Assembly: GCA_022393335.1 (NCBI GenBank)
Contig: JAJEKB010020941.1
Location: 965,914 to 1,029,913, forward strand
Reading direction: 5' to 3'
Origin: Macrotrachela quadricornifera
Taxonomy: Eukaryota; Rotifera; Eurotatoria; Philodinida; Philodinidae
Length of the DNA stretch: 64,000 nucleotides
The translations under genes and the position numbers were made by a program. Each line of letters opens with the position of its first letter. The first letter of the stretch is position 1. Below the pieces are notes generated by a model. The model was not told the DNA's origin. It did no database searches and saw only the letters and a list, made by a program, of their open reading frames with translations. Below, piece after piece: positions 57,430 to 64,000 of this stretch.

Positions 57430-59450
57430 TGAGAAAGAAAAAAGATGTTGTTCTTATTTATTCACAGTTAATCATACTTTTTCAAATGTCCGTATACGAA
57501 TAAGAAGCTATAAATCATCTACATCTTTTCATTTCATACTCTGAACTGTTATCCACACAGCCATACCTATGTATTCTATTGCGATCGATTTGCGACGCAG
57601 TCGTGGCGCAATTGCGTGCAACTACGCCACAATGGTTAAAAAATAAGCGAAATGGGTATCTTTTCTCGATTTTGCCCAGTGTTTATTGAACCCATTTCAG
57701 CCCGATTGCATACGAGAGCTTTTGATGCCTGATTTACCCGTTTGTAAGATATCTCAATGTATCTCTCACCAATGTGATTGAGGGATGATCGGATCCTGTC
57801 TGATCTATAAAATATCTATCGGATCCGACGCGGAATCCGACCGAAAACGATCGGATCTACAGGTCAGATTGAATCTTCTGGTCAGTTATTCTGAAAAATT
57901 TTTCAAAACTAGATGAAGTTTAAGACCAAAACAGTTTGATTCTAAACGATAGAAATCGGTAGCCATAAGCTACATACATTCTTGTGTATTCTGTTGATAC
58001 AGTCACCATCATTGTTGCATGCTAATTGGTATTAAATAGTAATATTAATAAGACGTTTATGTGGTTTCACCTTACCAAAGAATTAAATATTTATTAAAAC
58101 TAAGCAAAACTGTCGCATTTAACGTTTGTTAAGATACCTTTTCATCTGTTAAATATGAGAATATATCGTCCGGAAAAGCTAATGCATATAGAGAAAAAAA
58201 TAGTGTGCGTGACTAACACTCTATGTTTTCCATCCGAAGTGAATGCTATTCATTTTAGTCTAATACTATGTTATCGCATATCTTTTATGTAATAATCGAT
58301 TATATTGTCTTTCGTTCTAAGAAGGAGGAATATATAGCAGGAGGAAGACGAACTACCTCCGCGATATTCGAATACGCTCGAAAACATGATTTGATGCGTT
58401 ATAGTGTTTTCTGGGAAATTCATTTTTGCGACAACCTTGAGAAAGGACCCTATATTCGAATGTATTTCGACTCGTCATTACAAAAAAGTTCATTACTTTT
58501 AAATAGTTTAGAAAAACATAGAACTAGGTGTTAGGTGAGAAAAATCAGAAAGAACCCTATTAAACTAGGTATGACTATCACGTTGTACTTGACATTTTTC
58601 TTGGTACCTAAATTTGTTCTACATGCCACTGTTACCACTAAAATCACTTCACATGTTAGGATGAGCCGAATGAAGTATGATAAATGCGTACTTCGCTCGA
58701 GAAATTCACCAGAAAATGTTCCTCTACATGTTGTCATATAATGTAAAATTCTACCAAAAGGAACTCTGATGAATAGCTGAAATTTTCACCTTTTATGTAA
58801 CTTCTCTTACTCTTGCTCAAGTAAAAATTTCAGCGAGATCAGACGAGTCTTTCATGAATTATATACAAAACAAAATCCAAAATGTTCCCCTACAAAGTGA
58901 GTGAAAAACAAGAAATTTTGAAAAGATTGGATCAATATATTTTTAAAAATAAAATCGAAAACGTTCAAACTGTTTTTGACGTTTTTGTTACATGAAGGAA
59001 GCTCTTTCTTTTTAGGTAACTCCTGGATCTTCAGCTACATTACTCTTGTCGCTACAAAACGTGTTGTGTTCCTCTTTACAAAAATAAAAACGTGTGCGTA
59101 AAAGAGTTTCGGATATGGACGAATAGAAAGAAGAAAAGAAATGTATAAGTGAATCATATATTTAAGTAGACTGTTACGTACCATACAAAATGGTCTGCTT
59201 ACGTTTCTTTTTCTTTCCTTTTTTTCTTAAAATGATCTATTCTTTTCACAATAAGCCATCGAGAGAAATGTTTTTTTTTTGATTTTCAATGTATATATAT
59301 CGTCGAGATGGAGTGTTAGAGAGTTGACATTTTCTGAAGTGTTCGAACAGATAGAAAGGAAAAAAACAAAAAAATATTTAAAAAACGCAATTGTACAAAA
59401 AAAGTTGGAATTCACTCATATATTTCTTGAATTTGCGTTCTCTGCATTAC
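57430..59450. other. Intergenic with a small GGATCCGA cluster
   Basis: At 57785-57870 the words GGATCC, TCGGATC and GGAATCCGA recur, matching the ends of the element 47421-50325; this may be a short relative. ORFs at 58268-58534 and 58531-58741 carry no recognisable features. The rest is unannotated upstream sequence of the F-box gene. Confidence 0.45.
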
Positions 59451-59457
59451 AATTACG

Positions 59458-61463
59458 ATGATGAGCAGCGATAGTACACTTCCAACTTTACTCGAACACT
59501 TGCCGATTGAAATCATTTTACGAATCTTCGATTTTTTTTCACTTCAAGAAATCGTTAAAGCTTTCTCGGGACTCAACTCCTACCTTAACTCAATTATTAA
59601 CTCGGCGATCGGTATAAGTCACGTGGTACAGTATGATGACGCCACTGCTATCAATCTCTTATACTTATTTACTACTCAAATCCGTCGTCTAGTTATCACA
59701 AGCTCCAAAACAGTTAGTTTCATATCGTTGATCAATTTACGTTCACTCACATTGAAATATGCTACATCTGCACAAGTAGCCGAAATTCGTCCACAATATT
59801 TTCCCATGCTTGAAATTCTTCATATATTTGTCTGTGATCAATGTAAGTTATTCGTGAAAGATTTATTAGATAACGGTATGAGATTTTTAAAGTAAAGGAG
59901 ATAGATTGTTCAAGAGATTTTTTTATGAGATTCTACAGAGAAAACAATTTTTGTTGTTAGAAGTTCAGAAATTAAAGGAGTCGAGCTTTCTAATTTCACT
60001 CAGACGTACCCAGGAAATCTGTAGTGTTTTACTTTGTCCCTTTCGAAAGGGTATTCTCCAGTTGCAGAAAAACATGTAAAAGCACGAGGTGTGTATTTGT
60101 AAAATAATGTCAATCAAATTCTAAATTGTGAATAGATTTAACATATTTGTTAGAAAAATCCTTCGATAAAGATTGGCTTGTTTTGCTTTGTTCGGATCCA
60201 TGTTATAAGATGATAGATTAAAAAAGAACTTCACGACATTCAAGTTCTACAATACTTCTGTTTCTGTTCAGTGAATATGTTTTGTATTTTCTTAACTATG
60301 CGTGATATTAGATATTTGTGTGGTGCGATTGTAACTGATGAAGTCAACTGACGAACAAGTTGACAATCGAGGAGCTTAATATAACACCAGTTAATAATGT
60401 GTGTTTAAGACCCCTTCCAATGTTAAAAATCTATTTTCTCTTCCTAGCAACCGATCTTGGTAAAATTTTCAGGCAATGTGTGTTTAGGCCTGGTAAGCTT
60501 ATTATAAAAATAGGTTCTCGTCTGACTCAGATTTTTCCTCCAAATTTAATTATGTAGATTTACCGTTGATGTCAAAACGTAGCCAACAACTATCGTTTCA
60601 ACTTAACTGAATCCAATTTTTTTAAATTGTTCTTAATTAATTTTTAGTAGAAATTTTTACTCGAAACTTCAAAAAATTGGGAGTACACCCGTCAAAAAAA
60701 TGTTCATTTTTCTCAAAAACTATGTCAAAACTAAAAAATTCGGCTCTGTTAGGTTGTAGAGCATCATTTTTGCTTCAATTTAAGTCCTTTCTCAAATTTC
60801 TAGCATCCAAAATAGCTGAGAAAGTCGAGATGCACAAGGGGGAAAAGGTTCAAAAACTGATTTTGAGAAAAACGCAAAATATTTTCAGAAATATCATTAT
60901 TTTTTATGGTAGCATCGTCAGTAAATCGTGTATAAAACTATGAAAAATTATCGGAATTTTGATAAATCATACTGTTTTCGAGAGTACACAAAAGGAGATA
61001 TACAACCATTTAAAAATCTTGGAATCAATTTTTTTGACGAAAATCTAGATTTTTAACATGGAGGAGGATTTAAATGTGAGATAAGCGAGTTGATGGAATG
61101 AGTTTCAATTCAATAATGCATAAAAAAATCTTTCATTTGAAACCTCAGTTTCTGGATTTTTCTTTTATTTAGGGCTTAGTACTAGGGTGCCCACGGGAAG
61201 TACCGCGTGTGCAAAACGTGCTACGGATACAATGCAGCATTTATTTGAAGTGATATTATCCAATGGTTTTTCTCGACTTCGGATATGCACAGGTGTTGGC
61301 ATAGGAACTTTAGTCGCAGGCAAGACATGGTCGGGATCGCCTGTCATTCGCATTCTGCACTTGGATATGGAAACGACACATGACTATGAACAAGTTCACT
61401 CTGTATGTCCTAATCTACGTCGATTCACAAGTTTTGGATGTTCACCGACTCGTTCATCAAAAG
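59458..61463 (+). CDS. F-box protein, at least two exons, 3' end unresolved
   Basis: Exon 1 (59458-59875) encodes an F-box (LPTLLEHLPIEIILRIFDFF, SLQEIVKAFSGLNSYLNSI) and the start of a beta/LRR-like region (IRRLVITSS, LINLRSLTLKYATS, FPMLEILHIFVC). It ends at a GTATGAG donor. A TTTTATTTAG acceptor at 61171-61172 restores the same frame, and exon 2 (61173-61463) continues with FEVILSNGFSRLRICT, KTWSGSPVIRILHLDMET and CPNLRRFTSFGC, typical of this rotifer F-box family. Exon 2 ends at a GTATAG donor; downstream exons could not be assigned. The 1.3-kb intron is unusually large for this genome, so an insertion within it or pseudogenisation is possible. Predicted role: SCF-type substrate adaptor. 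Confidence 0.65.
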
Positions 61464-61469
61464 GTATAG

Positions 61470-62255
61470 TCTACTTTACTAGAACATTCTGCAAGAGTAT
61501 GTCCGCGTTTAAAAAATCTTACCTGATAAATTCAAACATCATTACTTTTTTGAAAAGACTGCTCTTTGATATTCGAACATGAATGCACCGAACGACACAC
61601 TATTGGGAATTATCATTGAGAGAATTAAAAAAGGGACATTCTATAGTAGTTCTGGAGCTTGCCGCACAGATTGAATAAACCCATTTCTAAGAATGTACAT
61701 CTCTTCCTGTGATCTAAAATTTGAGGTCCATTCGGTCTGCAATAAGTAAAAGACCATAAGAAATACATGTTATGCCATTATGAGTATATCCAGGTTAATG
61801 ATTCCAGCTTCCACATCCATCAGGAAACACAAAAGAAATCAACCATACCCAACAAATTCAATGATTATGCTTGAAAAAACGCCTTTAAAGTCTTTTTTAA
61901 CAGTGAAGAAAAATTTACAAGCGAACATTCCCGAGTGTCATGTCGCTTTTCAGTTGAAATTGTGAGTATTATGTATGTCCTAATGATCTATGAATATTCT
62001 GAAAAAAGTTCGTGCTGCTAGCTTATTGACGCCGAGACATTGCATCTCTATGATATTTTTAAGCACAAAGTCATAGTCCACCTCAGGAACATAAGAAAAG
62101 TTATGTTTCGAATTTTCACTTGAAACTTTGCATACAGACAGATCTCACTGATAATAGTTTATTGTGAAAGTTTCAGATCTTTTGGTTGTTCTTATCCTAA
62201 GATATGGTTATGATATAATTGCCCACATACACGGACAGATTCGATGTTCATATTT
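61470..62255. other. Probable 3' part of the F-box gene or intergenic
   Basis: Short coding-like snippets occur (for example around 61575-61675), but no splice solution was convincing. Nothing else recognised. Confidence 0.3.
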
Positions 62256-62581
62256 TAGGGGGTTCGGGTTCGGTCGTTTTCAATCAAATGATAAAAGGAC
62301 GTAGATATAATCAAAAAAGAGGATTTCATGGCTGGCTATCGTAGGTTTACACACAGTGAAATGAATGGTCCAAAAAAAACGAAGAATTAGAGGCATTTGA
62401 AGAAACCAGACGAGGACCGAAAAATCGAACCCGAACTCGAGCTCAAACCTGATCGAATCTTGAGGATACGTTCGAAATCGACTATATATCATCAAGAAAT
62501 GCTTGGAGAATTACCTTAATGCTCGAATCTATCCGATTTCGGTGGATAGGTCTCGAACCCGAACGTTTCGGTGCATGCCTA
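62256..62581. mobile_element. hAT-like element with GAACCCGAAC words
   Basis: The ends are TAGGGGGTTCGGGTTCGG and, reading from the right, TAGGCATGCACCGAAACGTT. GGTTCGGGTTCGG and GAACCCGAAC words occur at both ends and at 62418-62440. The 8-bp flanks ttcatatt and ttcacaag share TTCA. Length 326 bp with no ORF. Confidence 0.5.
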
Positions 62582-62877
62582 TTCACAAGTCTCCATTGGT
62601 ATCGAATTTCGAGTTGATGCGCTAAGTTTCAGCTTTACATTTATAATCAACAAGTAATATTGAAGCAGGAATACGCGAAATACATTGGATATACAGTTCT
62701 TTTTTATTCCTTCCATGTTGATGAATTACCACCTACGATTTTGGGGATAAAACGTTTTACAAATCTGTTTAATCTCTATATCATTTTGAAAATAACTAAA
62801 AGACTTTGCAAAATCAGATGCAGTAAGAAACACTAATTTCGACTCTGACATAAACTAAATATAAACAAATATTTCAG

Positions 62878-63428
62878 CATTTCTCCTGCTCGACAGCAAG
62901 CATCTATATAGAGGACTTCGGCAACTTGGAGAATTGGAACTCGAAAACAAATTCATATTGGATGTCGATCCAACTGGATTGTGGAGCAGCAGTAAATTGC
63001 CGCCTCGCTTCAATGGCACATCCTTGATTCAGAGCGACGCTACAAAATATCTTGCTGTTATTCTAGGCCGAATTTTACCACAGACTGAACCGTACTGTCA
63101 TGCTTCGTTTCTTATCGAACTCGCACTGCCAGTTGAATTCCCATTCAAGCCGCCTCAAGTGAGTTTGCTTGATCCGCTCTATCATCCGAGTATTGATGAA
63201 TGGAGCAGACGCCTCTGTAATTGCTGGTTTTCTAAGGCTTCTCTCGAGTGGACTCCAATGGCATCACTAAAGACTATCATCGAAGTTGTTATTCATATCA
63301 TTGACGATGATCCTGACTCTCATTCTATTCACAACTATGAATGCTCGGCAGAATACCGAAACGACTATCAGACATTCTACAAGAAAGCATTGAAATTTAC
63401 GCTCTCATTTGGACGACCACGTTACTAA
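62878..63428 (+). CDS. UBE2L3-like ubiquitin-conjugating enzyme, last exon
   Basis: An acceptor (AAATATTTCAG) at 62872-62877 opens a frame of about 182 codons to TAA at 63426. It begins with an E2-type helix (DSKHLYRGLRQLGELE). Then come YCHASFLIELALPVEFPFKP (the strand and loop before the active site), LYHPSIDEWSRRLCNCWF (HPN is replaced by HPS; candidate catalytic Cys at LCN, about 10 residues on), and C-terminal helices ending FTLSFGRPRY, much like the end of UBE2L3. Family role: receives ubiquitin from E1 and passes it to HECT/RBR ligases. Loss of the HPN Asn, which supports isopeptide formation, could mean thioester-only transfer or lost activity. The N-terminal residues must come from an upstream exon that was not found. 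Confidence 0.72.
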
Positions 63429-63723
63429 TGTAATTCAGACAAATGACAAGTACATACACTAAGATAAAATGAACATTCAATATAAGTCAAGTTTTTTCTT
63501 CTTTCCCAATTTTATTCTGTATCAAAACTGACTCGCGCCTGCTACATAGGCAGTCAAAAACTTTATACCGACTGGCTTTAGCTTTATTAAAACTTATTTC
63601 TGATAGCTACGGTCGTTAGAAAGTATGCAACAAATGAGTTGCTTTAAAATTCTCTATTATTGGTAATTTCCAGCTACTTTGTTTTCCCTTGAAGACATCG
63701 CTCTCGATTCAATGGATAATGAT

Positions 63724-63800
63724 TAGTGGCGTCACCAGGCGATTGCCAGCCCAGGCGGCACCTAGGTACCGGCACTATCTGCCGGGGCACCAGTCAAAAG
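63724..63800. mobile_element. Possible hAT-type terminus at the window edge
   Basis: TTAGTGGCGTCACCAGGCGA begins a GC-rich patch (GCCCAGGCGGCACC, GCCGGGGCACC) unlike its surroundings. TAGTGGCGTCACC resembles the CAGTGGCG start of many hAT elements. The other end would lie beyond the window. Confidence 0.3.
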
Positions 63801-64000
63801 AAATAATCAATAGTTTTTATTAGAATCCTTGTTCGTATTTTTTTATATATACATAGCTTGAAAAAAAGAATTAATACCCATTCAGAAAAAAAAGGCGGAT
63901 AGGCATTTTTACAATAACTTTGCTCCAGAACCACTTGTAGAGTTCAAGTTGGTGTCGCTTGAGACAAGCTTACCCAGCGCATCGATCCATATAAAATTGT

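Noticed and set aside
58268..58741. Plus-strand ORFs of 88 and 68 codons
   Set aside because: Considered as a possible small gene, but no domain, splice structure or conserved motif was visible, and the antisense strand is equally open at 58531-58737.
1..64000. tRNA or rRNA genes
   Set aside because: I looked for T-loop-like GGTTCGAATCC and rRNA-like GC-rich blocks and saw none that folded convincingly; a covariance-model scan would be decisive.

Overview
The window is AT-rich eukaryotic DNA, most probably from a bdelloid rotifer. The basis is very short introns (45-60 nt, GTAAG/GTAAT...AG), many transposon relics of different superfamilies, and gene families that I recall as expanded in bdelloids (F-box/LRR proteins, peptide-type GPCRs, LamG/concanavalin-like proteins, peptidase C19-like and receiver-like proteins). 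This assignment is inference; no rRNA, tRNA or other species marker was seen.

Layout. 1-13 kb is almost gene-free and full of transposons: a 35-bp minisatellite, a mariner-type MITE (369-1349), a TIR element built from CGTGATC words (2921-3349), a 1.46-kb near-perfect palindrome (5581-7039), a Tc1 transposase pseudogene with an intron (7899-8715), a MITE (9205-10158) and a composite TIR element carrying spliced-looking cargo (10491-12500). 14.2-15.3 kb holds a two-exon GPCR gene. 16.9-18.3 kb is a decayed LamG-domain gene. 18.4-23.8 kb is a nest of piggyBac and mariner relics with tandem repeats. 24.3-26.1 kb is an intact, intronless retinol-saturase-like oxidoreductase gene. 28.9-33.7 kb holds MITEs, another word-repeat element, a piggyBac relic and an LTR/Gag fragment.

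34.07-39.12 kb (minus strand) is the most striking locus: an F-box exon followed by 21 leucine-rich-repeat exons, all exactly 84 nt and phase 0, with homologous introns of mostly 59 nt, then a short terminal exon. The predicted protein is open throughout, about 673 residues. 40-50 kb is again transposon-rich: a 1.2-kb MITE nested in a GC-rich element, a pogo/DDE_1-type transposase pseudogene, a mariner element with about 117-bp TIRs, and a 2.9-kb TIR element containing another element and a 70-bp repeat array.

50.5-63.4 kb holds several small genes or fragments: a peptidase C19-like 3' part, a receiver-like rotifer protein, a free ubiquitin-like ORF without a C-terminal diglycine, a second F-box gene and a UBE2L3-like E2 with HPS in place of HPN. 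Five loci within 29 kb (F-box-LRR, C19-like, Ubl, F-box, E2) are therefore plausibly ubiquitin-related. This could be real clustering or chance in a genome where such families are abundant.

The most interesting non-gene pattern is a recurring architecture: TIR elements whose interior is one short word repeated on both strands, with a different word in each element (CGTGATC, TACGAAAC, GATTAATC, GGAGTC, GGATCCGA, GAGTACT, CGGGGC, GAACCCGA).
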